Assembly (NCBI GenBank): GCA_963678675.1
Contig: OY783199.1
Span: forward strand, 6,951,501-7,015,500
Source: Xiphydria camelus
Lineage: Eukaryota > Arthropoda > Insecta > Hymenoptera > Xiphydriidae
DNA: 64,000 nt
Direction: 5' to 3'
The notes under the pieces were generated by a model, which ran no database searches, had not been told where the DNA came from, and saw only the letters and a list, made by a program, of their open reading frames with translations. Position numbers and translations under genes: made by a program. Positions 1 to 12,504 of this stretch are shown here, one piece after another. Position 1 is the stretch's first letter. Each line of letters opens with the position of its first letter.

Positions 1-482
1 TAGTATGCGAGACTACTATGCTCTTTTAATATTACGTATACACATAGATGTCCGACCCGTCAAAAGGTCCGCATTACTCGCGGTTGATTGATCGATATAG
101 AGCTACGAGCTTTAATTCCGGTGCGCTTTTTGATTAAGTTCGACTGTCATTACCCGACTTCGGTATTGTTGAATTGCAAATTGGATTCGATCATCGCGAC
201 GAACATCTCCATTTGCCCGCGGCACAAGCGCGATTCCGTAATCTGCATATGGAACAACCCCGCGCAAGCCAATAAAGCGCACATGTAAGTGGCGCCAACG
301 CGGATCTATATTCGACGCGGAACGGTAATTTATTTCGTACTAGTTCCCTCATAGTTTTGATTGTATATCGATAGTTGTATTTCGATTCGATTGGCTTCGT
401 TTAGTTCATTTCCCGTGAAAATCGCGTTGAAAGATTCGACCACCGCGTCCGAGCCGGATGCATCGGTCCTCTTTTTCTTTTT

Positions 483-484
<2 letters not shown>

Positions 485-527
<43 letters not shown>

Positions 528-536
528 TCTCTCTTA
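485..536. repeat. (CT)n microsatellite
   Basis: An almost pure CT run of about 35 bases followed by an imperfect CTTT/CTCT tail. The Ser-Leu and Arg-Glu repeats seen in frames across it are translation of the microsatellite, not protein. Confidence 0.95.
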
Positions 537-1196
537 AACCCCTTTGCAACCCCGACGAAGTGCTCGCCGCTAATTCCATTTGCCATTACTTTTATTTTGC
601 CCTCCCACTGGCGTTTGTTTTCCTCGGTAGAGACTCTTCCCAATTTCCTCCGCACTCCACCTCGTCACCCCCCGCCGCGTTGTACCACCGCCGACAAACC
701 CGCGACGTCATCCCTTCGCTCCTTTTTTTTCTCTTCTCTTACGGCGGCCAACACCGCGACCTCCTCGATTCTGCATTAGCAGTTTACGCCGCTGATTTTT
801 GTTTATCGGAAATTTCCGTTCCCCCTTAAGGAATCGAAGCGCCGCGTGACGGTGAGAGCTCGCGGTGGGTTATAGGATGCTCTCTTTCGGTATCAGGCGG
901 TGTGAAGCTACATAGAACTCGATGGAGGCGTCCATTTATATGCGGCGAAGGGTGCGTTTTTCTCTTTTTTTTTTTAGAACCTAACTTATATCCTGCTGTC
1001 CCGAATGACACCGAATCCGACACGCGAGAGTTTCCCATCGACACGCTATTCTCCCCGAACTACCCTCCGCCACTCCTTTCTCTCGCGCGTACTAAGCATA
1101 GGTACGCGAGGGATTTTTAAATTTTCCTGCTCATTGGGCATTGTACACGAATTCCAAATAATTGGAGATTTTGTATTCTTGGATCACCTTCCACCA

Positions 1197-1213
1197 CCCC
1201 CCCCCCCCCCCCC
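1197..1213. repeat. Poly-C homopolymer
   Basis: Seventeen consecutive C residues; the length is likely to be assembly-sensitive. Confidence 0.9.
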
Positions 1214-1946
1214 AGAGAAGCTGAAATCATTTCGGATGGAGACGTCAAAAATCTCCCTTCCCACTCGTAAGCTTCAAAGGATCAGAAAATCACCGAACAA
1301 ATGCCACGTTGTCAGTGGGAACTTGTTTACTAATGAGAAACATTGTCCTGGAAATTTATACTCGAGCTAAAATATAACCCTTAGCTGCGAGTGTACCGGA
1401 TATCTTCAAACGCGTAGTGGTTGCGTCGAAGAAAAAGACGATCGGAGGAGAAACACGAATTTAGAACGCCACGCCCAAAGTGGCTTCCCTTCGAAAACTG
1501 CCCCGTCTCTTCTCCAAATATTGCGCAATGCGACGACCAAAGGGCCCCAGTATCGTTTCCCAGAAAACAATCGCTTTTTTCCCCCATGTAATCACCCTTT
1601 CGCGTAATTCGAATATTTCTATTAAATTGATATTCAACGCCCATGTCGTTCTCTCGCTACGTTAACGTGAATTCCCATCGTATCCTGTGTCCGCCCGAGT
1701 GACCTACATCTAGATACGCAGATAACTATACCCTTAACCAGGGTGCACAGAGTTAACGAACGCATAAACCCGGTTCCAAATCCGTTGTTGCGCTTCTGTC
1801 GATAGGTCTTCCCGTCCGTCATCCCCCTAGGTGCGTCTATGCATTGTGACTCGTTTTGACAGCTTCGCTTAATCACCTCGTGGCATTTGAGTGTAAATAT
1901 ATTTCGAACTTTGAGCTTCTATAATAATCGTCACATGACGCATATG

Positions 1947-2718
1947 CACTGAGAAAAATAGGTGGTAAAATCAAACATAATCGCAAAATTGATGATTGAT
2001 GATATTATTCAGTTAATTATCAGTCAAATGCTTCAGTAAATTTATCAAAGTTCCTAAACAAATTATTTCAACCACCGACGAGGTTTATGAAAACCATCGC
2101 CCAACTGAATATTAAAAATGTATGTTTTTAATTCAAAAATTGTGTTGGAAACTTTTAACAAACACAAAAGTGTAGTAAAACTATTAACAATTTGATGCGA
2201 AAACACAAATTCCAGGAGGAATGTATACGAAAATTACGATGTGAATGTTGTAAAATCACAATAAGACATCGTAAAATCACAATATGTATCATAAATTCTC
2301 AATTCTTTTTGAATTTCGCAATTAGTTTTGTAAATTTAATTCATAAATGTGTGGAAGCGTTTAACGACTTTTAACTGTGTACGACGTGCAATTAGGACAG
2401 CCTTGCGCTTGGGTTCCGCGTATTTAATATCGTAATGTGGTTGACTTAACTAATGCACTAAAAAAAAATCGTTTAATCCATCACAATTTTTAAATTACGG
2501 GCGGCCAACTAAATATACAATTATTTGTGAGCAAATATTTAGTTGAAGCATCTAAGTATCTAGTTATTTCAACTAATTTTTAGTTACTCAAACTACATAT
2601 TCGTTGAGATAACTGTACATTTATTATAATTGGCCACTCGTAACCTTCAAATTTAGTTAAATCAATCGATTTTTTTCTCAATGTATTCGGCTGAGTCAAC
2701 GAATACTTTTTCTCAGTG
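1947..2718. repeat. MITE bounded by CACTGAGAAAAA termini
   Basis: It begins with CACTGAGAAAAAT and ends with the inverse TTTTTCTCAGTG. The inside is AT-rich with many TTTAGTT and AACTAAA words. Its right half (about 2500-2650) resembles 4880-4990 in the copy at 4375-5015, and 2120-2370 resembles 7720-7920 inside another element. No transposase frame is left. I infer a non-autonomous DNA transposon, possibly a composite. Confidence 0.6.
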
Positions 2719-3179
2719 CGGTATTCCGGGTGGAAATATCACTATTCCTACGATGATGTTCATGGCTCCCCGAATAATGGCTTCTCTCGCGGAATACCCT
2801 GTATAATTTATGCACACAGGAGTGATCCTCGTCTGTCGCCAATCGACGTATTCGTCGCGATCGACTACCGGTTCGGCGCTTCGCACAGTTCGTTAATTCG
2901 CCAATATCGTCGTCGAGGTTTACGAGCTATGGAAATTTCATTAGCGAAGCTCGTTAGCGGAATCATAATTGGCATATGGATTAAGCACCCCGCGAGCTCC
3001 AGAGAGGCTAATCACGAAATACATCTAATTGGATACCCGGAACTTCCCGATTGCCACCTTTAAGTATATTTAAAGAGGAGCGAAAGGAGGATCATGAAAT
3101 GTTATATTCGACGATATCACGATTATCGCGTAAGGTAATTCACGAAAGAAGGGAAACCGTACATAATGAGGAAGCTGAA

Positions 3180-4345
3180 CTTCCTTTAATCACAAGAGTA
3201 TAGATTACAAAGCGGCAACGATTCGAAAAAGTGGATTTCCACGACCCTTCGCTTAATCTTTCGAGGCGTCGACGTCGCGCGGTGCGATGCCTGATTCATT
3301 TTCACCAGGTAGACGATATAACTACACGTTCGGTAGACCGACGGCTGTACTTGGCGGAACAAAACCGCTGACGCGGGAGGGGGGGGGAGAGAGTTTCCGG
3401 CACAACTCGTTCTTCGATAGCCCGATAAAGTTGCCCGGAAGAGGGGAACGGGCGCGCGAGAACGCCCGAGCAATATTTTAAAAGCGTTCCTCCATTTTCC
3501 TCCCCATCCCGCTCGCCCCGAGCAAGCATCGGGGAAAGTTTGCGGATACCTGTACAGGTACCGGGAAAATCCTCACGTTTTTTCGCGGCCCCCTCCTCCG
3601 CTGGTCACCCACGAGGTCGCTACTTACGCAACTCGTCCAGTCATCGAACGAAGAACGCCCTAGCGGGTTACGCAATGGTCTCACCTCGGTAAATCGAAGC
3701 TCGGCGATGCTCGAAAGCTCGGGGGAGCTTGCGATACCGCAGAGACACGTCCGAGTGGGACGCGGGAAAGGAGGACGCGCGTGATATCGATAAGGGAAGC
3801 GCTGAGAGTCACCGGCGAAGACGTAAAGGGAACGGAGAGACGATTCGCGGATAACTGCGCCAGCGAATATCCTTACCCGAGTGCAACGAGCTTGCGTCCG
3901 CCTGGAATTGCGAGTCACGAGGCACTGAGCTCAGACACATCCACGCCGCCTCCACCACCTCGCGCTTCCCGAGCCCGTCGCTCACCCCCTGAGTTCCCCG
4001 AGCTCTCTCCCGCTCTTCGTTCTCTGCACATAATATTTCTCTCCACGCACGGCTTCCTTCGTGTCTACAACTTCGCGGGGTCTTCGACGCGATGGCCGTT
4101 TTCCGCGCTGGCGGAGACCGCACGACGTCGTAGCACGCGTCGGAGCCGTGTGGCACGCGAAATTTTCAAGCGGTCGCGGAGCGCCTCGTTGTACCGTCAC
4201 CCGCCCTGCCGACGTTATTCCTGCGACGTGCGACGTTTCTCGCCTCGCCTAATCACTCGTCAGCCCCTTCCCCTCTACTCTCCTAGTTTTCCGCGCGTCG
4301 CGATGCTGATATGCTACCCTCGTGGGAGTCGCTCATCCCGGTAAA
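3180..4345. other. CpG-rich stretch, possible promoter or 5' end
   Basis: GC and CpG content is much higher than in the flanks. Long overlapping frames occur on both strands, as expected from low stop frequency in GC-rich DNA. Their translations are Arg/Pro/Ser-rich and match nothing I know, so I call no gene. It could be a promoter or first non-coding exon of an unseen transcript. Confidence 0.35.
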
Positions 4346-4374
4346 TCTATCGAACGACGAATAAGTGTATGGCT

Positions 4375-5015
4375 GCATTGAGAACAAAATTTAGTCGTTC
4401 CAACCAAATTGTTTGGGTTGAAGGTTAAATTTTGTTAAACTAACTATTGCGTTTTGTTGGACTGTGTATCATATGAGACTAAACTTACTCGACGGGAAAG
4501 AAACTTCGATCACTATTTACACACAGCGCACATTATATCATTATCTATGAGCTTTTGGTTCATATTTGTATAATACTTTTTTTTAAGAGTATGTTTTTAT
4601 TCATAATAAAGTCTCATATCGATATGGGCAAAAAATTGATAAATAATGAGATGATAGTGATTGAAGTTTCTTTCCTGACGGGTAAGTTTAGCTTCATGTG
4701 TGGTACAGTTAGAATAACTATTTAAATTTCATTTCGTTCAATAAAATTCGTTTCGTCGGTAAATCGAAACAAATTCAACTTCACTGCTTTGTTAAATCAA
4801 TCCGAGTTGGTTTGTTTAAACAAAAGTTTTTGTCAAACGAACAGTGTCGACTAAATTTTGAATAAAATGAAATAAGTAGGACATCTTATGCCTGATCTAG
4901 TTACCTCAACTACCTAAATTTCAGTTACCCTAATTACGTATTTGTTGAGATGACAGTATATATTATTTAGTTGGCCGCCCGAGAGGTTGTGGTTTGGACA
5001 TTTTCATTTTCAGTG
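4375..5015. repeat. MITE of the CACTGAGAAAA family, interrupted
   Basis: The left end GCATTGAGAACAAAATTTAG and right end near TTTTCATTTTCAGTG are inverted, imperfect copies of the terminus at 1947-2718, and the right third is similar in sequence. A different MITE (4461-4709) sits inside it, so this element is the older one. Confidence 0.5.
4461..4709. repeat. MITE with TGAGRCTAAACTTACTCG inverted ends
   Basis: Inverted arms of about 48 bases: the left arm reads through TGAGACTAAACTTACTCG and AAGAAACTTCGATCACTAT, and the right arm is its imperfect complement. The middle is AT-rich. Further copies lie at 9282-9493 and 55523-56208, so this is a family with at least three members in the window. 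Confidence 0.75.
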
Positions 5016-5085
5016 TACGCTGCGAAGAATAAAATATTCGGCCTCCGCTCCTCTGAATTAAAAATCTACGCCCTCTCTTTCTCAC

Positions 5086-6507
5086 CTGACCGAGGTTTGG
5101 TAGGTCCTCTCGTTCTTCTCCTCCTCGAGTAGCCGCAAGAAGAGGCCCTCGCAGAGCCGCGGTGTCAAGCCGGGATCACCCTGCGTAGAGGCGAGGAGTT
5201 TATGAAAGAATGCAATTTACCGCGTTTATACTTCACACGCGACTGCAAAATAGATGCGCACGGTACTTCCGTATTTAAACATTTACACATAATGTAAAGC
5301 TTCTCGGGCAAATGCAGTATTGCAACGCGTATGTATTTCCGGGAACGGGACATTGAAATTGGAGCTCGTTTGAAAAGTTCGTTGCGATACACTAATTGAA
5401 TTGTGCTGCAGTAGACAATTTCAATTTACCGTTCAAATTTCGACTCGGAATTATTCCGGGCATCCGATAATTTCCATACGATTCCCGTTAACAATTCACT
5501 AATTAAAGTACCCGTTCGCTTTAACCACTCGTTCATTATGGCTTTATCGTTCTAATTATGATCATTTTTATTCAAACCCGATGCGAGTTCCGTCGCATAT
5601 ATTGGAGCGACTGTCAGTTGGGAAGCAACTGGGCTTCTATGTACATCCGTGTCGTCTCGTCAATTGTATAAATACCCGTCTGTAACCATTGATGCGCTCT
5701 AACAACTGTGGTTATAATGATTTTACTTTGAAATCAGAGGACAGTACATCTATACGTAATTGACTAACAAAATCATAATTCAGGAGAGCAAAGAGAGGAA
5801 GCAGAATTACTCTGATTTCGTATATTTCGCGTTTACGAATCGTATTAATTCTGAGATTTATCATCATCGAATTGACAGAACCAATTTTAGTTTCCCATAA
5901 ATCCTCTTTTTCCCTCCAAATAAATTGTTGGAAAGTACACACGAGAAAGCCCGATGCAACGGTAAATAAATCGCCGGCTACAACCATTGTTAACCAGCAC
6001 GATAGTCACTGTGTGGTTCCAAATTTTCCACCGCTTCACCCGAGGGGGTCGCTCACATACAGAACACGTCATTTGCATGTTTACTCAGCGCCGCGTAGTC
6101 ATTCCATGAATACAGGTGCGATAGCCCAATGGTACACCGCGTGTACTTAACAAATATCGCGATCGATCCGACGGTAAATTTACCACCGTCGCGTCGACCC
6201 GCTCACCTTTGGCCCCATCATCGTGTAGGTCTTCCCGGAAGCGCTCTGCCCGTACGCCACCAAGCAAGAATTGTAACCGGAAAAGATCGCATCCAAAACG
6301 GATCTCCCGAGCGTCTCGTAGATCTTCTCCTGAGTCGCATACTCTGCGGCCTCCGGATTCGACGAATCGAAGCAGTAGTCGAAGCCGTACCTCCTGGTGC
6401 GTTCCCGACTGTCACCGGCCTTGCTCGACGACACCTTTAGGTTGGTCAGGGCCACTTCGCTGGCATCCGTACGCACCACGACTTCGGCTCCCGTCAGAGT
6501 GAATTCC
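5086..6507 (-). CDS. Kinesin-3 motor domain exons, KIF16B/Klp98A-like (partial)
   Basis: Two coding exons on the minus strand, 6507-6207 and 5180-5086, joined in phase across a 1.03-kb intron with GT-AG borders (CAG before 6507, donor GTGAGC after 6207, CAG before 5180, donor GTGAGA after 5086). Together they encode about 131 residues of a kinesin motor: the segment TNLKVSSSKAGDSRERT, which tracks the KIF16B region after beta-1, then a P-loop GQSASGKTYTMMG, then GDPGLTPRLCEGLF, the KIF16B-type helix after the P-loop. KIF16B relatives carry PI3P-bearing early endosomes along microtubules through a C-terminal PX domain. The first exon (VAVRVRP strand) should lie above 6507, and everything from the SYLEIYNE motif on below 5086; neither was found, so the gene is incomplete here. 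The P-loop departs from the usual GQTGSGKT. Family call is secure, exact orthology less so. Confidence 0.85.
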
Positions 6508-7631
6508 CTGCATTTTTAAAATCCTCGATGTAACGAAATTTGAAGTCGCTATGGCCACTCCAGGAAACGGCAGTCTCGCCCCCCCTAAGAGAGTCTGTAC
6601 CAATTTATTTTCGACTCCGTCAACTGTTATTCCGAGAGGCTGGCGCCTCGCTTGACTTTCCCGAAGAGCCGGGTTACGCGTTTGGGGCTGAAAGGGCTAT
6701 TTCAAGTGCGCGCGATCCAACGTCGCGTCGTCGACGACGTCTACTTTCTTTTGCACTGGCGCGCAAAGCCAAGGTTTACAAGCCTCGTCGAGCGACTGTT
6801 CGCCGACGCCTGAGTGACCGCGATACGGCACCCCTCGCTGCAGCAGCCGGTGACTCTTGCGTCTCGAACGTATACCGCAAGAGCCACCGGCTGCTGTACG
6901 AGCAACGCCGAGGCGAATGTTCCGATCGTACGTAACATTATCATCTTACGCCACCCTGAGTACCGCACTTACTTACCGCGATAAGTGCACCTACCATGCA
7001 ATAAGAAGCGACTGATCGACCAACATGCAACAAGTTGCACGAAGAAAGGGACGGTAAAAATCCTCGCTAAGTCGAGAAAACGCCTTGAGATTTCGATTCT
7101 GATTTCGCACTCTACAGAGATGTACCGTATACTCTCACTTCTATACCTGTATCAAAGTATTTCTACCCTGCGTTTGGTTTAATACGCGCCAGTGCAACGA
7201 GTTGCATATGGGTTGGCGCACCCCGTCCGCTGTGATTTCCTGTAATTCAGTGATAATACCGACAGCCAAGATCCGAACCAAATGACACTGCTTGCACATA
7301 TGTCCTTGATTATTCAAAAAAATGAAAAAGAATATCGCAACTGTATCGAAACGTCTGTCACGTTAACCACTAGTGAAATGACCGATGTTTCTCAGACTGA
7401 TAGTTTTATTTGATCCGGATCTTTTGGGTGCCAGTATTATCACCGAATTATGGGAAACCACAGCGAACGGGGTGCATCAACCGATATGCAATCTGTCGCA
7501 CTGACGTGTATTAAAACAGACGCGGGGTATACGCGAACCTTGCACCTCGTACGTGCGATTTGGTGCATGGAAAAACAGAATTAATAAAAAATCATGGGAA
7601 AACCTACGAATGTTTACAGCAATGCCAATAA
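6508..7631. other. Non-coding stretch upstream of kinesin exon
   Basis: GC-rich in its first 450 bases with no recognisable protein. It contains the hairpin at 6841-6896. The motif GCGGTAYTCMGGGTGG occurs near 2718 and, inverted, at 6951-6966, suggesting ends of a dispersed element. Nothing else recognised. Confidence 0.4.
6841..6896. repeat. Short GC-rich hairpin
   Basis: Arms of 21 bases (CAGCAGCCGGTGACTCTTGCG and its complement with one mismatch) are separated by 14 bases. It could be a transposon remnant or a structured RNA element in an intron; no evidence separates the two. Confidence 0.7.
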
Positions 7632-8357
7632 CGGGGTTCCTTGAGGTGAAAGATTGAAGTTTTTAATACACTAAGAAAACAGTTTATTTAGAGTTAGTAT
7701 ACACTGTTAAAAGTTTCTGTTTTGAATTCACAAATTGTGTTGGAAGCTTTTAACAAACACAAAAGTGTTGTAAGATTACTAATAATTTGATGCGAAAGCA
7801 CAAATTCCATGAGGAATGTATAGGAAAATCACGATATGTATCATAAATTCCTAATTGTTTTTTAATTTCATAGTTGGTTTTGTACATTTAATTCACAAAT
7901 GTGTTGGAAGTTGTTAACTTCTAATACCTAGTGTGCGTATACCTGATTATGGCGAACAAAAGATTTCTTTACTTGGTCATAATTATTAGAATGTCTCTTT
8001 CATTCAAACAGAAATAGAGAGTAATATCTAATAAATATTTACTTGGTCCAAAGAAATATTTCCTTCGCCATAATCAAGTATACGTACACCGTGAATTTAC
8101 TTAGCCCAACGAAATATTTCTTTCGCCATAATCGAATATACATTTATTAACTACTAATAAACTCTTCTCTTATTGTTAGTGTAGACAACAGTGTACTTTT
8201 TACAGTTCGTAATAGTGTAAACATCAGTTTATACGGCAAAATTTACCAATCTTCCGTTAATACGTATTGGATGCTTACGAGTTTATCTACTACACCGAAC
8301 TATAAAAAGTACACTGCGTCTATTAAAAAATGTAATGTTTCACCTCAAGGAGCCCTG
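7632..8357. repeat. MITE with CCTTGAGGTGAAA inverted ends
   Basis: The left end CGGGGTTCCTTGAGGTGAAA and the right end TTTCACCTCAAGGAGCCCTG are inverted with 3 mismatches in 20. The interior is AT-rich. It carries a 200-base segment (7720-7920) also present at 2120-2370, and repeated CGAAATATTTCTTTCGCCATAAT words also found near 63185-63215. No transposase frame. Confidence 0.75.
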
Positions 8358-9281
8358 CTATACTGGGAGATTCACTGTAAAAATTACTAATCCTTTTTCT
8401 CCATGAGTACACAACGACCGAACTACTTTCAGCGGGTCATTGCTTGCCGTGTAGCGCAACATTTGGCACGGAAAAATAAATACCTATAAGTGTGTGCGCC
8501 ACAAACACTACACGCTTGCACCGGACGCCAAAGCGCATCGAGCCGGGGTGCAGTGCTTTAACCCCGACGCTTCGCGAGACTATCCGCTCGCGTGTCTCGT
8601 ACGCCGCCTTCGGCTCGACCTCGCGAGCTGTGCAGATGCGCACGAAGATCCGTTGGGGTTCCTTCGATGCGAGCCGGGCTTCTGCAGCGTTCGTACGAGA
8701 GGTAGTCCTATCGGGCGCGATAAGGGATGCAAAACTTCGATCGGTGTTGCGCGGGATACCGACATTACGCGGTGCCTCGATAAGAGTTCTTCGACTGGCG
8801 AGATACGAAGTTTAAAATAAATTGCGAGGTAATCGCTCGGATATCTTGCGACTCGTTTGTGAAACTGTACAGTCCTACATCCCGTGGTATCGCGACTCGG
8901 GGAACAGCGAGGCGCGTTGTGGACTCGTAGGAAAAATAGGATATGGGTGAATGGACCCCAGACTCGAAGTCCAAATTTTTCGTTTGCCGCGGACGACGAT
9001 TCTATATCTGCCATGTCTGAGCTACTCAGACTTTTGCCTATTCCCTCCGAGAGAAGTCTGCTCTAACGAAGAGCTCCTAGATCATTTATCACGTGAAGAC
9101 ACAAAAATACCTGTCAGAGTCCAAACGTCAGTCAGCTTTAATTTATGGCTCTTTATCTAGGCTTGTAATTAACTTTTCAGTATTAATAATATTTTCCTTT
9201 CATTCGTGCAATTGGTAAGGTAACTGTTCCAATAGTCAGACGGCTAAGCCCAGTATCCGGACAAGCATAACAATTCATACC
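8358..9281. other. No gene recognised
   Basis: The part from 8440 to 9020 is CpG-rich and has overlapping frames on both strands of up to 144 codons, none resembling a protein family. I regard these as chance frames. No other structure seen. Confidence 0.4.
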
Positions 9282-9493
9282 GTATGAGGCTAAACTTACT
9301 CGCCAGGAGAGAGACTTCAATCACTGTTATCTCATTTTCTATGAACTTTTAGCCTACATCGATATAAGGCCTTGTTATAAATAAAAATATAACTTTCGAT
9401 AAAGTATTATATGAATATGAGCCAAAAGCTTATAGATAAAAAGATAATAGTAATTGTAGTTTTTTTCTGGCGAGTAAATTTAGCCTCATGTGC
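9282..9493. repeat. MITE, second copy of the TGAGGCTAAACTTACTCG family
   Basis: The left end reads GTATGAGGCTAAACTTACTCG and the right end GAGTAAATTTAGCCTCATGTG; the arms extend about 45 bases. Same family as 4461-4709. Its right end abuts the next element at 9493. Confidence 0.75.
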
Positions 9494-9709
9494 ACTGAGA
9501 AAATGACTTGGTTATTTTAACCAAAATCCTGGAGATGATTATCAAACTGTTTGGTGGAATATGGACCCTCCATCTGTTTGGTTAAACTGACCAATTTTTT
9601 ATTAGAATAACTAAACGTTTGGTTGGAATAACTAAACATTTCGTTAGAATAACTAAACACGTTTAACTAGATGCGTTTTGTCATTTCAACCTAATTATTT
9701 TTCTGAATG
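9493..9709. repeat. MITE, TTGGTTAGAATAACTAAAC family
   Basis: The ends are CACTGAGAAAATGAC and TTATTTTTCTGAATG. The body contains three or four tandem copies of a 20-base unit of the type TTAGAATAACTAAAC.TTTG. Further copies are at 51163-51951 and 52906-53173. Confidence 0.75.
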
Positions 9710-12504
9710 TAATATAATAGATTTTACTAAGAGTTCTTTCCAGTAATACTTCCTGTATACATCCTTAATTTATTGAAGATTTTTTTCAACTAGTGATTCC
9801 TTTTTACCCCATTCAATAATTTCAATTATGCTCAAACATGTCCGGCTATTGGGACGGTTACTTACTTCGAACACCATTGAAGGGCCGATCGATGCTACTT
9901 CGGAAACAATTCGCGGCGAATCTTGAATGAGAGAAAATCGAGATACCTCACCCTAAGAACCGAGGTGCATCCTACCTCATGTATACATGTACATCTCCGC
10001 GTCATTATTTGAGTTTCGAGAGTTGGTGTCTACCCGCTGACTCGAGAGAGGGAGGGTGTTATTCTAGAGCGGATGTCTCTTGCTGTTTGTGTTGGAGTCG
10101 TTAAGCTGTCGGGCCGTGTGTCATCGCTGCATCGTGCTATTCCTACTCGACGGTTTCTAGATGCACGTTGGAAGGCGGTCTTTGTTAGGTAAACGCATTC
10201 TAGAAGGCGGAAAGTCGTGATCTTGACTGAGATGATGAAAGGATTTGTCGTGCCGCAGGTTCGTATAGTGAAACGACGAGCGAGGAAAGGAGGGGAGATT
10301 CAAAATTTAGGGTGTATTTATTTTTATAACGCCGATGCGCTAGTTACTGGAGCGAGTAGTCAGTAGATATAGCTCGTCGGCGGACGTATGACGGACCGTA
10401 TCTACTGCCTGCTGCACTTCCGACCACTAGGCTTCAGCAGCGTTCTCTTCTGATATGATGTGCGATAAAGAAGAGCCCCTTGAAGGACGAAAGCAACCGA
10501 CAGCACCACTATAACGCTACACGGATTTATAAACTTTCCTCGAGCATCTTTCAGCCCGAGGCACTTCCGGTGACCCTGCCGCCCGTAGCCACTGTCGGTT
10601 CGCTTTACCATCTCCCCTTTGCTCTTATTCTACTTCCACCCTTCCTTTAAATATAGACGCGCTACACCAATACCTGCTTAGGTGTACCTACACGTATGTA
10701 GGTACGTGTGAACTCACGGCTGTCTGGCATATAACGTAGGCGCCGTGCAAATAGCCATCCTCGTCTGAAGCCATTCATCCGAGTACTTATAATGAAGGTT
10801 GTTCGATTGATTTTAAGAATGCACTTCAATTTCGACGGTCGATGGGTTGAATTTATCGTGAGAAATCCGAGGAAATTAATTATGATTTCAGTGCAACGTT
10901 GTTTCAATTAAGACACGTTATTCCTCAAAGAGACGCATGCCAAAAAAGTGGAATTCTTGATTAAAGAAATGAGGACAGTAAGAGAAGCTAACAAAATCCA
11001 GAAACTCCAAACTCCAGTTAATTTTTAATTACTTAGTCCTCAAGAGGTTTTCTTCTTTTCTTCGAATGTTAAAGAAAATTACATACGCCGTTATCGCAGT
11101 GAACTGGACCGCGAACTTCAAAGGGATCGAACCGAAGCCACGTATTGACTTCAAAGGAAAATTCTACTCACCTCTCGGAGATCGGTCTCACTCTTACGGC
11201 GACTTTGATGTTCGACATGTCGTCATTTCCGCGATGTCGCGACGATGGACATCGTCCGCACTCCCTCGATGCTTTTCACCCGTGGTGATTCTTTGTGGCT
11301 GCACCGATACTCTGCTATCACAGGGTGGAACGACAGCGATACGTCGAAGAGGAAACCGAAAATATGAGAAAAAGGGTGGCAAAACGCGAGATCGACATTT
11401 CCCATCAGCCGAAATTGAGCTAAAGTTATTGGTGCATCCGACGAGACCCGAAACGAAAGGTAGGAAGACAGAGTTCGCGTATGCGTGCACTGGGTGAGTG
11501 CACGTGTTGTACTGCCGCGATGAAAATACCCTCGAGTCGCTCCCAAGAGCGTCTCCTCGTGGCTTACCCCACCCTAAGAACAGCTGAGCTCGACATCTTT
11601 CTAGCTCAGTTCCCAGGAGTTCTTATAATTTTCAAGGATTTTCTGTCGTTGGTGTAGGCTTTCTCCTTTTTTAGATTGCTCATCGCACATCTGCCACCAT
11701 TAATTGCGTGGTTCCTATGAATAAATAATTTCTAAACAACTAGGGATGGTACGTCCTAAATCTGTGAGGTGGTATCAAAGTAGCTCCTAGTCTGGAGGAT
11801 TAATCGACACAAAGCAAACTCTGTAAAATTATTGCAGGGGTGGTTTTTAATAAATAAACCACGCTGGTGTTATATTAAAAGACAACGGTTTATTTAATTC
11901 GGAGACGCATAAACAATATTTTGCATAACGATTGATACAAAAGTGCAGGTGGAGAAGCGAGATACGTGTAAAAGCTGTTGAAATGGCATCACTTTACAGT
12001 ACATAAATCTATAACAGTCCAAACTTAATAATTACTTGAAAAATGACTTGTATAATTGTTGAAAAATTAATTACATAGACCAACGAGAAATCCTAATTTG
12101 TCAAATAAGCTATGTTAACCATTCCTGTTAAATGTACGCACTAAAATCTACCGCAAATCGGTTAGTTTGATGGCAATTGCAACGAGGCAAATTAGATAAG
12201 ATATTTATTAAAAGAATTACGCTAAATAGAAGTACATTTGAAGACGTTCATACATGTCTATAGTGATTGTCCTTTTTGGACTTCTCGTGTCTGTAAAAAA
12301 CTATAAGCCGATTACACGATGCTTTATCTTCTACGCGTGTTCGACTAATCTTTTTAGGATATTTTTAGGTCACCAGGGTGACTCTATTGCTATAGTAACG
12401 GAAGTTCAAAGATCCCGAAATGAAAGTGTCAGTCAAAGGCAAATTGAAAAAAAAACAACGTAAAATAGTATTTGAAACCCGCTACACTAGCAAGTAAGTT
12501 TTTG
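9710..12504. other. No gene recognised
   Basis: Mixed-composition DNA with short frames on both strands (largest about 143 codons at 11066-11497) that do not resemble known proteins and overlap each other on opposite strands. No repeat or RNA gene recognised. Confidence 0.4.

Larger units (their letters stand above)
1..1946. other. Intergenic or intronic, no gene recognised
   Basis: No open frame here resembles a known protein. The stretch holds a CT microsatellite, a C homopolymer and pyrimidine-rich DNA between about 455 and 780. It lies downstream of the minus-strand kinesin exons, so it may be intron of that gene; I looked for the next motor-domain exon (continuing with a Ser codon and the usual SYLEIYNE motif) and did not find it. 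Confidence 0.5.

Noticed and set aside
401..829. Overlapping frames rich in Ser-Leu or Arg-Glu
   Set aside because: They are translations of the CT microsatellite and pyrimidine-rich DNA on both strands.
3781..4344. 187-codon plus-strand frame in the CpG-rich stretch
   Set aside because: Low stop frequency in GC-rich DNA explains it; other frames on both strands are also open and the Arg/Pro/Ser-rich product matches nothing.
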